Of a DNA stretch of 64,000 nt, positions 48,582 to 57,472 are shown piece after piece (the stretch's first letter is position 1; each line of letters begins with the position of its first letter). This stretch comes from Arthrobacter sp. StoSoilB19. GTDB lineage: Bacteria; Actinomycetota; Actinomycetes; Actinomycetales; Micrococcaceae. Made by a program: the position numbers and the translations under genes. Location of the stretch: assembly GCF_019977275.1 (NCBI RefSeq), contig NZ_AP024650.1, positions 4,278,001 through 4,342,000 of the forward strand, given 5' to 3'. Under the pieces are notes generated by a model that was given only the letters and a program-made list of their open reading frames with translations, ran no database searches and was not told the DNA's origin.

Positions 48582-50359
48582 CCAGCACGCTCAAGGAGGC
48601 CATCCACCGTCCCCAGGCGCGCTGGAAAACCAGGGATGTCTGGTGCGCCGCAGCGGGGGCGGTGTCGCTCGCACTTGCAGCGTGGGCCGCCTCCACCGTG
48701 GCACTTCCTGTGAACAGCGACCTTGGACTGGTCGGTGTGCTGCCCTACCCGTTCTGGGTGGGGGTCCTGATTCTCAACATCGCCTTCGTCGTGGCACTGC
48801 GCGGGGATGCCGCGGGCCCTGCACGCAGCCCGGTGATGCTGTGGCTCCTCGTGGTACTGGTGCTCATACTCTTCGGCGCCGCTGTCTTCGTGACGGACGT
48901 ACCGCGCGGTGAAGTGGCGTTCCGCCACCTGGGCATCGCCGACGCCATGTCGCGCAATGTGGCCATCGATCCCAACATCGATGCATACTTCAACTGGCCG
49001 GGATTCTTTGCCCTCCTGGCGACCGTGCTCGGAACGGCCGGCCTCGACCCCGTGAGCGTTGCCCTGTGGGCACCGGTGTTCAACGTGGGCCTGTGGCTCG
49101 TCGCCGTGGCCGTGGTGACACGGTACCTGATCAGCGATCCGCGCCGGCGCTGGCTGGTGCTCTGGCTCTTCTGCCTCGGCAACTGGCAGGACCAGGACTA
49201 CCTCTCCCCCCAGGCCTTCGGCTTCTTCCTCTACCTGGTTGTGGTGGCCCTGGCACTGGGGCCGCTGGCAACGGAGCCTTCCCACTTCCGCGGGTTCCGG
49301 CGCGCCGACCTGGCAGCATGGTGGCGGGGCCGGTCCCCGGCCGAACCCCAGCCGGGGCGCCGGATTGGCGCCCTGGCGGTAACCCTCCTGCTGATCGTGG
49401 TCATTTGCGCGAGCCACCAGCTCACGCCGTTCATGGTGCTGATCGCGCTCACCGCCCTTACCCTGAGCGGACGTCTCTGGCCCAGCAGGCTGCCCCTGAT
49501 CGCCGGCGTCGTACTGGTGCTCTGGCTTGTTTTTCCTGCAAGCACGTACCTCGCAGGCCATCCGCCGCTGGCGGACGCGGGCCTGCAGACCGCCATCGAA
49601 GCAAATGTCGTCGACCGCACCAACGGGACCCCTGGACATCTGCTCGTGGTGCAGGTCCGAATGGGCCTCACCCTCCTGCTCTGGGCCCTCGCCGCCGTTG
49701 GAACGTTCCGCGACTGGCGCAGGGGGCGCCTTGACATCCGCGTGCTCCTCCTGGCCGTCGCCCCGTTCCTGCTCTTTCCCGCGCAGTCCTACGGCGGGGA
49801 AATGCTCATCCGCGTATCACTGTTCGCGCTCCCCTTCGTTGCGATGCAGGCGTCATCGGTCCTGCTTCCCGGAAACGTGGGATACCGGCCTTCCTTCCGT
49901 GCTGCGGGAGCCCTTGTCCTCACCTGCATCCTGTTCGCCGTCATGACCGTGACAGGCCGTTTTGGCAACGCGCAATATGACGTCTTTACCGATGACGAGA
50001 TGGCCGCCATCGCCGCCGTGGACCACATGGCGCCGCCCGGCTCTTCGATTATCTCGGCTGACCATCCCACACCGTGGCGCAACCAGGACTACCTGGAGCA
50101 CCGATACCGGACCATTGAGGACCTCTGTCCCGCCGACCTGTCGGCCGAAACCTGCGGCCCCCTCATCTACGGTTACGCCAGGCACAATGCCGCCGGCGCC
50201 TACCTGCTGCTCCTGCGCTCATCGGAGTCGAGCCTGATCATCCAGGGCCAGACCACCGCCACGGGCCTCGGGGAGCTCGAGGACTGGCTTGATACGCAGG
50301 TCGGCGTGGAGCTCGCGTACAGCAATGCCGACGCACGCGTATACCGGGTGGGGCCATGA
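48578..50359 (+). CDS. Large polytopic membrane protein, candidate glycan polymerase or GT-C enzyme
   Basis: This 593-aa protein has about 11-12 transmembrane helices and an extracytoplasmic C-terminal domain of about 110 residues (from NAQYDVFTDDEM). A loop with Asp/Glu pairs after helix 3 (NVAIDPNIDAYFNWPGFF) resembles the first-loop active region of GT-C or polymerase proteins. The C-terminal domain has SADHPTPWRNQDYLEHRYRT. ATG 48578 has AAAGGAGG. In a locus with a flippase and no other polymerase it is the best Wzy candidate, by inference only. Confidence 0.65.
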   Translation: MTSTLKEAIHRPQARWKTRDVWCAAAGAVSLALAAWAASTVALPVNSDLGLVGVLPYPFWVGVLILNIAFVVALRGDAAGPARSPVMLWLLVVLVLILFGAAVFVTDVPRGEVAFRHLGIADAMSRNVAIDPNIDAYFNWPGFFALLATVLGTAGLDPVSVALWAPVFNVGLWLVAVAVVTRYLISDPRRRWLVLWLFCLGNWQDQDYLSPQAFGFFLYLVVVALALGPLATEPSHFRGFRRADLAAWWRGRSPAEPQPGRRIGALAVTLLLIVVICASHQLTPFMVLIALTALTLSGRLWPSRLPLIAGVVLVLWLVFPASTYLAGHPPLADAGLQTAIEANVVDRTNGTPGHLLVVQVRMGLTLLLWALAAVGTFRDWRRGRLDIRVLLLAVAPFLLFPAQSYGGEMLIRVSLFALPFVAMQASSVLLPGNVGYRPSFRAAGALVLTCILFAVMTVTGRFGNAQYDVFTDDEMAAIAAVDHMAPPGSSIISADHPTPWRNQDYLEHRYRTIEDLCPADLSAETCGPLIYGYARHNAAGAYLLLLRSSESSLIIQGQTTATGLGELEDWLDTQVGVELAYSNADARVYRVGP

Positions 50360-50697
50360 CCGGCCGCGGAGTGAGCCGGCCCACCCTGGCGCTGGGGGTT
50401 GCCGCGGTGGTACTGGCCCTGGTCACGCTGGTCGGGTTGCCGACACCGCTGCAGACGGTCGCCGCCATAGCCATCCTTATCCTGCTCCCGGGCCAGGCAC
50501 TGGCCCGGCTTATCCCGATTACCGACGTCCCGCTTGGCGTGCTGCTCGTCCTGGGACTGGGCCTGGCCACACTCACCGCAGTGTCCACGGCCATGTTCTA
50601 CCTCACGCTGTGGTCGTGGCAGGCATGCGTCGTGACAATGGCCGTCATTACTGTCCTCGCATGCTTGGCGCGGGCACGTCAGGAGGTCGCATCATGA
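50356..50697 (+). CDS. Small three- to four-TM membrane protein
   Basis: This 113-aa, very hydrophobic protein has helices at about 10-32, 33-50, 58-80 and 85-105. The family was not recognised. It overlaps both neighbours by 4 nt (ATGA each), which ties it firmly to the glycan operon. It is possibly an accessory subunit of the polymerase candidate. Confidence 0.72.
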   Translation: MTGRGVSRPTLALGVAAVVLALVTLVGLPTPLQTVAAIAILILLPGQALARLIPITDVPLGVLLVLGLGLATLTAVSTAMFYLTLWSWQACVVTMAVITVLACLARARQEVAS

Positions 50698-50936
50698 TGG
50701 ATCTGGCAGGAGTGCTGGCAGCTGCCGTGCTGCTCATCACCCTGGTAACCCTCGAGGTCCGGCGGCTTGGGCCCGGCAGGTCAACCACCGCACCAAGCAC
50801 TGGATCAAGCACTGGGCAACCGGCAGCAGCGCCGGTTCCCCACAGCCAGTCCAGGAACAGCAGGATCGTCGTCGGCGTCATGTGGGCAGCCTTCCTGCTC
50901 CTTCTCTTCCCCCGCGTCCTTGGACTGCTTACGTGA
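50694..50936 (+). CDS. Small two-TM membrane protein
   Basis: This 80-aa protein has one helix at the N-terminus (MMDLAGVLAAAVLLITLVTL), a Ser/Thr/Pro-rich middle, and a second helix (IVVGVMWAAFLLLLFPRVLG). The start overlaps the previous stop and has AGGAGG; ATG 50694 or 50697 could serve. It is unrecognised, and its place in a row of coupled genes supports that it is real. Confidence 0.68.
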   Translation: MMDLAGVLAAAVLLITLVTLEVRRLGPGRSTTAPSTGSSTGQPAAAPVPHSQSRNSRIVVGVMWAAFLLLLFPRVLGLLT

Positions 50937-51991
50937 ACCTGGGGCGCGGGGCGCGATGGTTGCTCGTCAGCGACCTCCATCTGGACGTCACTGACGACGA
51001 TCCCCGGAACCCCGGCAGGGTACTGCCGGGGTTCCTCCACCGCGAGGTGCCCGCCGCCCCGGGCATGCAGCAACACCTTGTCTTCGTTGGTGACACTTTT
51101 GAACTCACAGGCCTGTCCGAGAACGAGAGCCTGGCCCGGCTTGACTCCATCTTCGAACGGCACCCGGCCACTCTCCGGGCCCTGGAGGCGTGCGTGGCGC
51201 GCGGGGTGCAGCTGCACTTCGTATGCGGGAACCATGATGTGGAGTTGGCCCGCCCATCGGTGGCCGCACGGCTGGCGGCGCTGCTGGCACCCGATGATCC
51301 CACGCGGGTCCGGGTGCACCCGTGGTTCCTCTATGTCCCCTCCGTGCTGATGGCCGAGCATGGACACCTGCATCACGCGCTGCACCGGATACCCGAGGTG
51401 CTGCGCACCGCCGTCAACGGCACTGACGGGCTGGATCTGCCGCCCCTCGCCGCCTGGCATGCCCATCCCACGCGGTCGCGCCTCAGTCGTGCCGGAGCTG
51501 TTGCCCAGGCCTGTTTGGCCTCGGAACGGGCGGAACGGCGCGTCCGCGGCCCGGCCTATGACGAGCTGCTCCAGACCGAGTCGCAGCGGCTCGCGCTCAA
51601 CGGGACGGCAGTGCGGGAACTTGCACGCCTGTCCCGGTTCCGGACGGTGTCAGCGCTCCCCCTTACCGCGACCCGCATGGTGCTTGCTGCCACTGGACGC
51701 AATGTCAGTGGCGGGCAAGCTCCTGCGGCGGCAGCCCGGGTGGCGGGCATTCTTGAAGCACACGGTTCCGAAGTGGCCTGGTACATCTCGGCCCACACGC
51801 ACCGCGCCCTTGAATCACGGCTGGAAGGTTCTCCAACCCGGTACATCAACACCGGCACCTGGTCGTCGGACGTCCGCGGCCAAGGTCCGGATCAGTTGGA
51901 CCGCCAGGTCTTTCCCTACGCGCTGATCGATGTCGCCGACGACGGGGGTACCAGCGGCGGATTGCGGTACTGGCACCCGGACGCCGGCTGA
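50933..51991 (+). CDS. Calcineurin-like metallophosphoesterase
   Basis: This 352-aa phosphoesterase has a complete dimetal site: SDLHLD, FVGDTFEL, CGNHDVE, EHGHLHHAL and the C-terminal SAHTHRAL. GTG 50933 overlaps the previous stop (GTGA). The domain begins at once with NLGRGARWLLVSDLHLD. It is last in the glycan operon. It could remove a phosphate from a lipid carrier, sugar or protein, perhaps opposing the HprK-like ATPase encoded at the operon start, which is inference. Confidence 0.85.
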   Translation: MNLGRGARWLLVSDLHLDVTDDDPRNPGRVLPGFLHREVPAAPGMQQHLVFVGDTFELTGLSENESLARLDSIFERHPATLRALEACVARGVQLHFVCGNHDVELARPSVAARLAALLAPDDPTRVRVHPWFLYVPSVLMAEHGHLHHALHRIPEVLRTAVNGTDGLDLPPLAAWHAHPTRSRLSRAGAVAQACLASERAERRVRGPAYDELLQTESQRLALNGTAVRELARLSRFRTVSALPLTATRMVLAATGRNVSGGQAPAAAARVAGILEAHGSEVAWYISAHTHRALESRLEGSPTRYINTGTWSSDVRGQGPDQLDRQVFPYALIDVADDGGTSGGLRYWHPDAG

Positions 51992-52050
51992 CCCCACTGC
52001 CGCAGCCCCTGAACGCAGCGCTTGTGCCGGGTTTGATTCAACCTCCACAT

Positions 52051-52113
52051 TGGGAAAGACCTCTTAGTCGTTGGCTCTGTTTGGTTGCCACCAACGTTAA
52101 GAGGTCTTTCCCA
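52051..52113. repeat. Long palindromic hairpin between convergent operons
   Basis: Perfect 16-bp outer arms TGGGAAAGACCTCTTA (52051-52066) and TAAGAGGTCTTTCCCA (52098-52113) enclose a second inverted repeat, CGTTGG (52069-52074) with CCAACG (52091-52096). No T-tract follows. It may be a bidirectional terminator or the remnant of a small mobile element. Confidence 0.55.
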
Positions 52114-52151
52114 TGGACGGGACGGGCAGCGTCCTGGCTAGGTGTTCACCC

Positions 52152-53150
52152 TCACTGGACTTCCCGCCAGACTGCGCCTTGGGGAATTTCACTGCCCAAC
52201 TGGGTTGTGGAGCTGTGCGCCAGCCGGCGGCCGCGGAGGTAGCCGGCGGAGGTGAAGGCCAATACCGCAAGGACGGATCCTGCCCGTCCCAGTCCCATGG
52301 GATTGTCGCCCCGGCTCCAATCGCGGATTCCCGAGAACACGGCGCGCGGCAGTGTGCTGCGGACATACCGCCGTTCGGGACCGAGGGCCCGTTTGTGCCC
52401 CACGACGTGGCTGACCTGTGCCTTGGAGAGGCCCTCCGACCAGGACCTGGAAAGCATGTAGCGCACAGTCCCACGTTCCTGCGGGACGTGATGCCGGACC
52501 AAGGCAGCAGGTTCGTAAACGATCCGGGAACCGGGTGCGCCCATGGTGGAGCGGATGCAGATCTCGGTCTCCTCGCAGCCAAGCGGCAAATTGCCTTGCC
52601 TGCCCAGCGCGATGTTGAAGCCACCAACCTGTCGGAGGACGTCGAGCCTGAAGGACATGTTTGCCCCAATGAGGTTCCGGACTTCGGAGGCAACCGTCGG
52701 CATTCCGCGGTGGCTGCATCCAACGATCCAGTCGAGTTCTTCACCGAAGTAGCCTGGGCGGCCCTGGTCCCATACAGGTTCGACGCGGCCGCCAACGGCC
52801 AGCACGTCGGGATCGTCGTAGAGGACAAGCAGCCGTTCCAGCCAGTTTGGCGTCGCCACCGCATCATCATCCAGGAAGGCCACGATGTCCCCCTCTGCGA
52901 GTCCGACGCCCGTGTTGCGTGCCCCTGAAAGCCCCGGAGGGCCTTCGCTCTCCACCACTGTCACGTCGTCGACAATTTCGAGGAGCCGACCGTAGAGGTC
53001 CTCGTTATGGTCCACGACCACCAGGATCTCCTGGGGGGCGACAGTTTGGGCGCGGACGGACTCGATCACGTCCAGCAAAAGCTCCCAACGGCGTTCGGTG
53101 TAGGCACAAATCACGATCGACACACTTGGACGGACAATTCGATCCAGCAT
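52152..53150 (-). CDS. Glycosyltransferase family 2 protein
   Basis: This 332-aa GT2 enzyme has VSIVICAYTERRWELLLDVI at the N-terminus, GARNTGVGLAEGDIVAFLDDDA containing the DDD metal site, and the acceptor-side motif LPLGCEETEICIRS. The C-terminal 70 residues include one hydrophobic stretch (GSVLAVLAFTSAGYLRG). ATG 53150 follows GGGGG six bases before it and lies one base after the stop of the upstream GT2 gene, so the two form a minus-strand operon. Confidence 0.88.
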   Translation of the reverse strand: MLDRIVRPSVSIVICAYTERRWELLLDVIESVRAQTVAPQEILVVVDHNEDLYGRLLEIVDDVTVVESEGPPGLSGARNTGVGLAEGDIVAFLDDDAVATPNWLERLLVLYDDPDVLAVGGRVEPVWDQGRPGYFGEELDWIVGCSHRGMPTVASEVRNLIGANMSFRLDVLRQVGGFNIALGRQGNLPLGCEETEICIRSTMGAPGSRIVYEPAALVRHHVPQERGTVRYMLSRSWSEGLSKAQVSHVVGHKRALGPERRYVRSTLPRAVFSGIRDWSRGDNPMGLGRAGSVLAVLAFTSAGYLRGRRLAHSSTTQLGSEIPQGAVWREVQ

Positions 53151-53151
53151 G

Positions 53152-53967
53152 CTAAGCCCCCTGAACCAATGCAAGGATGCTCTGCGGGTCGGTTGGCGTC
53201 CGCGGAACGCTGACGTTGGCGTAGGCGTACTTGACCCGGCGCAGGGCTTCGGGCCGGGCGCCGGCCGTGGGTGCCTCCCACATGGTGCATTCGTGGGCCA
53301 GCTTCCGCAGGACCCGCCACCCATCACGGAAGGTCTGCAGGTTGGAGGCTCCCGAAATCCGGTCAAGCTCAATGCTGGGGACTTCCGCAATCCGGAGGCC
53401 GGCCCGTGCTGCCCGGACGATCAGTTCAGTTTCGATTTCGAATCCGTCTGATTCGAGTTGCAGGATCTCAAGGCATTCACGCCGAAACGCAATATATCCG
53501 TAGCAAAGATCGGAGTAATTGCTGTGCAGCACCGCGTTGGCCAACTTGGTCAGCGCCTGGTTGCCGGCTTTCCGCAGGCGCGTGAGGTCCTCGGAGCCCC
53601 CACCGGTGACATGCCGCGAGCCCTTGACGAAGTCGTAGTCATGTTGCAGCGGGGAAACGAACCACCCGATCTCCTGCGGGTCCATGCTGCCGTCCGCGTC
53701 AAGCATGACAATAATGTCGCCTGAGGCGGCAGCGAACCCTGAGCGTAGGGCCACACCTTTCCCCTTGCGGGGCTCATTGACGATGACGAGATTGTCGCGG
53801 ACCGCCTGGGCTACTCCCACAGTGTTGTCGGTGGACCGGCCGTCCACGATGATGACCTCATCAACGTAGGACGGCATCCTGCGCAGGACCCACGGAATGT
53901 TCCTGGCTTCGTTCAGTGTTGGAATGACGACGCTGACGGAGGCCTTACCGGGCTCCGTGCCCTGCAT
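53152..53967 (-). CDS. Glycosyltransferase family 2, dolichol-phosphate-mannosyltransferase-like
   Basis: This about 271-aa GT2 protein has ASVSVVIPTLNEARNIPWVL, VDEVIIVDGRSTD and GDIIVMLDADGSMDPQEI. The C-terminal part (GFEIETELIVRAARAGLRIAEVP) is typical of polyprenyl-phosphate glycosyltransferases. It has no membrane helices at the end. The start is uncertain: ATG 53967 fits the domain boundary; TTG 54042 would add 25 residues. The promoter element at 54149-54192 lies upstream. Confidence 0.85.
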   Translation of the reverse strand: MQGTEPGKASVSVVIPTLNEARNIPWVLRRMPSYVDEVIIVDGRSTDNTVGVAQAVRDNLVIVNEPRKGKGVALRSGFAAASGDIIVMLDADGSMDPQEIGWFVSPLQHDYDFVKGSRHVTGGGSEDLTRLRKAGNQALTKLANAVLHSNYSDLCYGYIAFRRECLEILQLESDGFEIETELIVRAARAGLRIAEVPSIELDRISGASNLQTFRDGWRVLRKLAHECTMWEAPTAGARPEALRRVKYAYANVSVPRTPTDPQSILALVQGA

Positions 53968-54148
53968 CGCAAGAGTAATTGGGAGCTGGATGGAAATGGA
54001 CAAATACCTCACCACTTCATGACGTTTGCGGATAGTTAACAACGAACCCGCCCGCTTGGAAGCCGAGCGCGTCTTTGACGCTTTATCCGGTCATGGGTCT
54101 GGTCTCGGGCCCCAGCTCTCGTTAGCCTTTGACTCTGGCCGTGGAGAA

Positions 54149-54192
54149 AGCCTATTTCCACCCCTTTCGAGTGTCACCAGTAGCGAGTACTC
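54149..54192 (-). promoter_or_regulatory. Shared glycan-locus promoter element, copy 2
   Basis: On the minus strand GAGTACTCGCTACTGGTG (54192-54175) is followed after exactly 20 bp by TAGGCT (54154-54149). It differs from copy 1 (45219-45236) at two of 18 positions, with identical spacing to TANGCT. It reads toward the two glycosyltransferases. Confidence 0.6.
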
Positions 54193-54224
54193 AGTTTCTG
54201 CAGTCATATTTACTGCGATAAGGC

Positions 54225-54305
54225 AAGTACGGGGATTACGGGTACAGGGTGATATTAGGTATAGGGGTTATTGTCTGCCGCGCGTTTTTAAGTACGGGGG
54301 TTATC
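54225..54305 (+). repeat. Three imperfect 16-bp direct repeats, 32-33 bp apart
   Basis: AAGTACGGGGATTACG (54225-54240), AGGTATAGGGGTTATT (54257-54272) and AAGTACGGGGGTTATC (54290-54305) share the pattern RGTAYRGGGRTTAY. A degenerate related sequence, GGTACAGGGTGATATT, lies at 54241. Starts are 32 and 33 bp apart, close to three helical turns, as expected for cooperative binding of a regulator. Confidence 0.5.
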
Positions 54306-54448
54306 ATGCTGCCCTTCGTGGTTCATGCGATGGGGTGGCGCCGGTACTGCCGCCAATACCGCAATCGCCAGGCCCTGCAAGGCCCCAGCGTTCGCCGGGC
54401 CGGCCTTCAGCCACGCGGCGGGGACCTTGAGCAATTGTGGATCTAATC

Positions 54449-54478
54449 TTGATGCAATCCAGCGCAAATTTGTATGGT
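54449..54478 (+). promoter_or_regulatory. Candidate promoter for the LAL regulator gene
   Basis: TTGATG (54449-54454) and TATGGT (54473-54478) are separated by 18 bp, about 80 bp before the most likely ATG. Confidence 0.4.
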
Positions 54479-54561
54479 GCCATGTTTAGTGGCGCGTTAT
54501 ATTCGCTTGTAGCGGCCTACGCGTTGGGGAGCGCGGCCACCATTTGAACCGGCAGTACAAA

Positions 54562-57285
54562 ATGCGGTCTCCTTCTTCGATGATTGGGGACCCCATGCCG
54601 CTTGTGGGCCGAAACAAAGAAATTGACCGGATTCTTTCTGCGATCCGTGGCCCCAAGGAAACAGTCTTGGCCATCGTCGGCGGCCGGGGCATAGGCAAGT
54701 CAGCCCTGTTGTCCGAAATTTCCTCTCTCTGCGAATACCGGTCCGTGTTCCTGGCTGCCAGCGCCGCTGAATCGGGCTGGCCCTTTTCCGGGCTGACCGC
54801 GCTGCTGAATGAGATGGATGACCCGGTCCTGAACGGGTCCGTCGACGCCCTCCGGGGTGGCAACGCCGGTGCCCTGACCGTTCCCGCTGTGTCCGGCATG
54901 CTGCTCAGCGGACTGCAGCGCCGGTCGTCAACGCGGACCATCATTGCGATTGACGACGCCGACTGCCTGGATCCGGCCAGTCAATCAGTCATTGGATTCC
55001 TGGCACGGCGACTGGCCGGCACGGAAATTGTCCTGTTTGCGGGCATGCGGGACGAGGTCCCGGGAAGCCCCTTCACCGGCCTCCCCGCCCTGCGCCTGGG
55101 TGCGCTGAGCCAGGGTGACACCGTGCGGATGCTGGAAAGCATGCCAACCAAACAGACCACGACGGCGGTGGCCCACGCGGTTGCCGCAGCCACCGGCGGC
55201 AACCCGCTTGCCGCCGTCGAACTGTACAGCGGGCTGGTGGAGAGGCACGCCGGCGGCAAGTGCGCACTGCCCATCCCGCTGTCCTCCACGAGCAGCCTTG
55301 ACGCTGGACACGCATCAGCGGTGGCCGCTCTGACCCCCGGCGCGAGCATGGTCCTGGACCTGCTTGCGCTCTCGTTCCGCAGTGACATCACCACTATCGG
55401 GAAAATCGACCATGAAGCGTGGCTTCACGCAGATGAATTGGTGGCTGCCGGACTGGTGCAGCGCTCCGGACAACACCTGTGGATAGCGGACCAGATGCTG
55501 CGGGGCCATGTGCACGCGGCCATGCCACCTGACGTCCGCACCGCAACCCACCGCGCCCTGGCTGAAGCAGCACGGGGCACCGATCGGCATGCCCGCAGCT
55601 GGCACTTGAGCTTCGCGGTGGTCTTGGAGCACGAAACTCCCTTCCACCTTCTCCGTAACGCGGTGCACCTGGTCCGGAGGGGCGAGGTGTCCTTCGCGGT
55701 GGAGTGCATCGAGCGGGCCCTCGCCATCAACCCGGGCGAAGCGGAAACGGCGGCACGCCTCACCGGGCTGGCCGAGCTGCTCTTCACCCGCGGTGATCTG
55801 GTGCATGCGCGCCGGTACCTGGAGTGGGCGCAAGGGGTCACCCGCGACCCCAACCTGATTCTGCGGTTGACCGGCCTCTCCTTCGAGATCGATTTCGTCC
55901 AGGGCGTTGCGGTGCGCTGCAGCATGCTGCAGCGGCTGGTAAAGGAGTTTGGCCAGCACGATCCGGGGTATTCCGCTGCCCTGCTGGCCATCGGCGCCGT
56001 CTATTATGCCGAGCGGTGGGAACTGAAAGAGGCAGTTGAGCTGCTGCGCCAGGGCGGCGCGTTCCGCGGCTCCGCGTCCTTGCAGTGCCTGGCCATCGCC
56101 GACCATGCCGAACTGCTGGTCGAATCGATCAGCGGCGGAAGGGCAAACCCCTCCCGCCGCCCCGGGCAGGTCCGCAGCGCCCGGCCGGCCCGCCTCCTGC
56201 TGCGCGGCCGGGCGCTCACCTATGCGGAACAGTACGAAAGCGCCCGTGAAGCCTTCGCGATGCTCCGCAGCTCCACAGAACCGGACCACGCCAACTGGCG
56301 GGAAACAGCAGCCCTCACGGCAGTAGACAATGAGATCCGCGCCGGGAATGTGGCAGCGGCGGTCAGGCTGATCGACGAACTCGAGCTCTGCCAACCTGAC
56401 CTGGAGTACCACCGGGGAGCCCGGCACCTGTTCCGGGTTTGGCGTGCCTACTCGTTGGGCGATGACGAACTCGCGCGTAACCAGGCCGCCAATGCCCTGG
56501 ACTATCTGCGATCGGGAAACCACCCTGGGCTCACGGCACAGCTGGCGGCCTGCCATGGCCACTTCGCACTCCTGCGGGGTGACCTGGCGGAGTCCGTTGT
56601 CCAGTTGTCCAGGGCCACGGAAATCGGTCTGGGGCTGGGCAACCCCACCCTGCTGCGCTGTGAGGCCGACCTGGTGGAGGTACTGGTCCGTCTTGGCCGG
56701 CACCGTGAAGCCACCCAGGCTCTTCAACGCCTGGAAAGCCGTTCGGCGGGGTTGCGCTCTCCGTGGCTGGTCATGGTGGTTGCCCGGAGCCGCGCCATGC
56801 TTGCGGACGGCGAGCAGTCCCTGCAGCTCTTCAAGCAGGCGCTTGAAGACAGGAACGGTCACAGGCTTGAGCGGGGCAGGACCCTGATGTGCTATGCGGA
56901 ACGTTTGCATGGCTTCGGCAGGCTGCGCCACGCGCGGGAGGCCTTGCTCCGGGCCAAGGTGATGTTTGACGAGGCCGGGGCTGATGCCTGGACGCAGCAC
57001 GTGGACGCCCTCCTGCTGGACGAACGGTGGGAGGCCGCCCGCCCGCAGGGCAACCCGTCAATGCTCTTGCTCACGGACCATGAGAGGGCGCTGGCGATGA
57101 TGGTGGCCCGGGGGATGCGCAACAAGGAAATAGCCGGCACATTGTATGTTTCGGTCCGCACCGTCGAAGTACGCCTCACGGCCATCTACCGCAAGCTCGG
57201 CGTTGAGTCCCGCGCACAGCTGACTGCCCTGGCCGCCGGCAAGGCAACTCCGGCTGCGGAGCCGTACGTCCTGCCCGTCCTGTGA
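54562..57285 (+). CDS. LAL-type (large ATP-binding LuxR) transcriptional regulator
   Basis: This 907-aa STAND-ATPase regulator has Walker A VGGRGIGKSALLSE near residue 45 and Walker B TIIAIDDADCL. A long helical/TPR-like middle section (about 380-830) follows, then a C-terminal LuxR HTH (LTDHERALAMMVARGMRNKE, then VSVRTVEVRLTAIYRKLGVE). Such proteins bind ATP plus an inducer and activate a nearby locus. Starts at 54562, 54580 and 54595 are possible; the last has GGGGA upstream and precedes PLVGRNKEIDRIL, the conserved domain start. Its placement suggests control of the glycan operons. Confidence 0.88.
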   Translation: MRSPSSMIGDPMPLVGRNKEIDRILSAIRGPKETVLAIVGGRGIGKSALLSEISSLCEYRSVFLAASAAESGWPFSGLTALLNEMDDPVLNGSVDALRGGNAGALTVPAVSGMLLSGLQRRSSTRTIIAIDDADCLDPASQSVIGFLARRLAGTEIVLFAGMRDEVPGSPFTGLPALRLGALSQGDTVRMLESMPTKQTTTAVAHAVAAATGGNPLAAVELYSGLVERHAGGKCALPIPLSSTSSLDAGHASAVAALTPGASMVLDLLALSFRSDITTIGKIDHEAWLHADELVAAGLVQRSGQHLWIADQMLRGHVHAAMPPDVRTATHRALAEAARGTDRHARSWHLSFAVVLEHETPFHLLRNAVHLVRRGEVSFAVECIERALAINPGEAETAARLTGLAELLFTRGDLVHARRYLEWAQGVTRDPNLILRLTGLSFEIDFVQGVAVRCSMLQRLVKEFGQHDPGYSAALLAIGAVYYAERWELKEAVELLRQGGAFRGSASLQCLAIADHAELLVESISGGRANPSRRPGQVRSARPARLLLRGRALTYAEQYESAREAFAMLRSSTEPDHANWRETAALTAVDNEIRAGNVAAAVRLIDELELCQPDLEYHRGARHLFRVWRAYSLGDDELARNQAANALDYLRSGNHPGLTAQLAACHGHFALLRGDLAESVVQLSRATEIGLGLGNPTLLRCEADLVEVLVRLGRHREATQALQRLESRSAGLRSPWLVMVVARSRAMLADGEQSLQLFKQALEDRNGHRLERGRTLMCYAERLHGFGRLRHAREALLRAKVMFDEAGADAWTQHVDALLLDERWEAARPQGNPSMLLLTDHERALAMMVARGMRNKEIAGTLYVSVRTVEVRLTAIYRKLGVESRAQLTALAAGKATPAAEPYVLPVL

Positions 57286-57472
57286 TCCACAGGTCCCCGC
57301 AGTTTCCACATAGTCCCTGTTCCGAACCACATAGCCTTCGGTGTCCAGCCGGAAAGTGTGCCCCTGGCGAATAGCCTTGTCCCACGTTCAGAGGACGTCA
57401 CGCGCCGGAAAGGTACAGCATGGACCGGATTCCAGTAACGACACCCCGGCAGGCTGCTGCCGGCGCCGTCAC

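Larger units (their letters stand above)
53968..54561. other. Long AT-richer non-coding regulatory region
   Basis: This 594-bp region separates the minus-strand transferases from the LAL regulator. No convincing gene is present; a 134-codon open frame at 54026-54430 lacks a ribosome site and normal codon bias. It holds the shared promoter element, the spaced GTACGGGG repeats and the LAL promoter described separately. Its GC content is visibly lower than the flanks. Confidence 0.6.

Noticed and set aside
54026..54430. 134-codon open frame in the gap before the LAL gene
   Set aside because: No Shine-Dalgarno, unusual codon use, overlap with repeats and promoter elements, and no recognisable domain.
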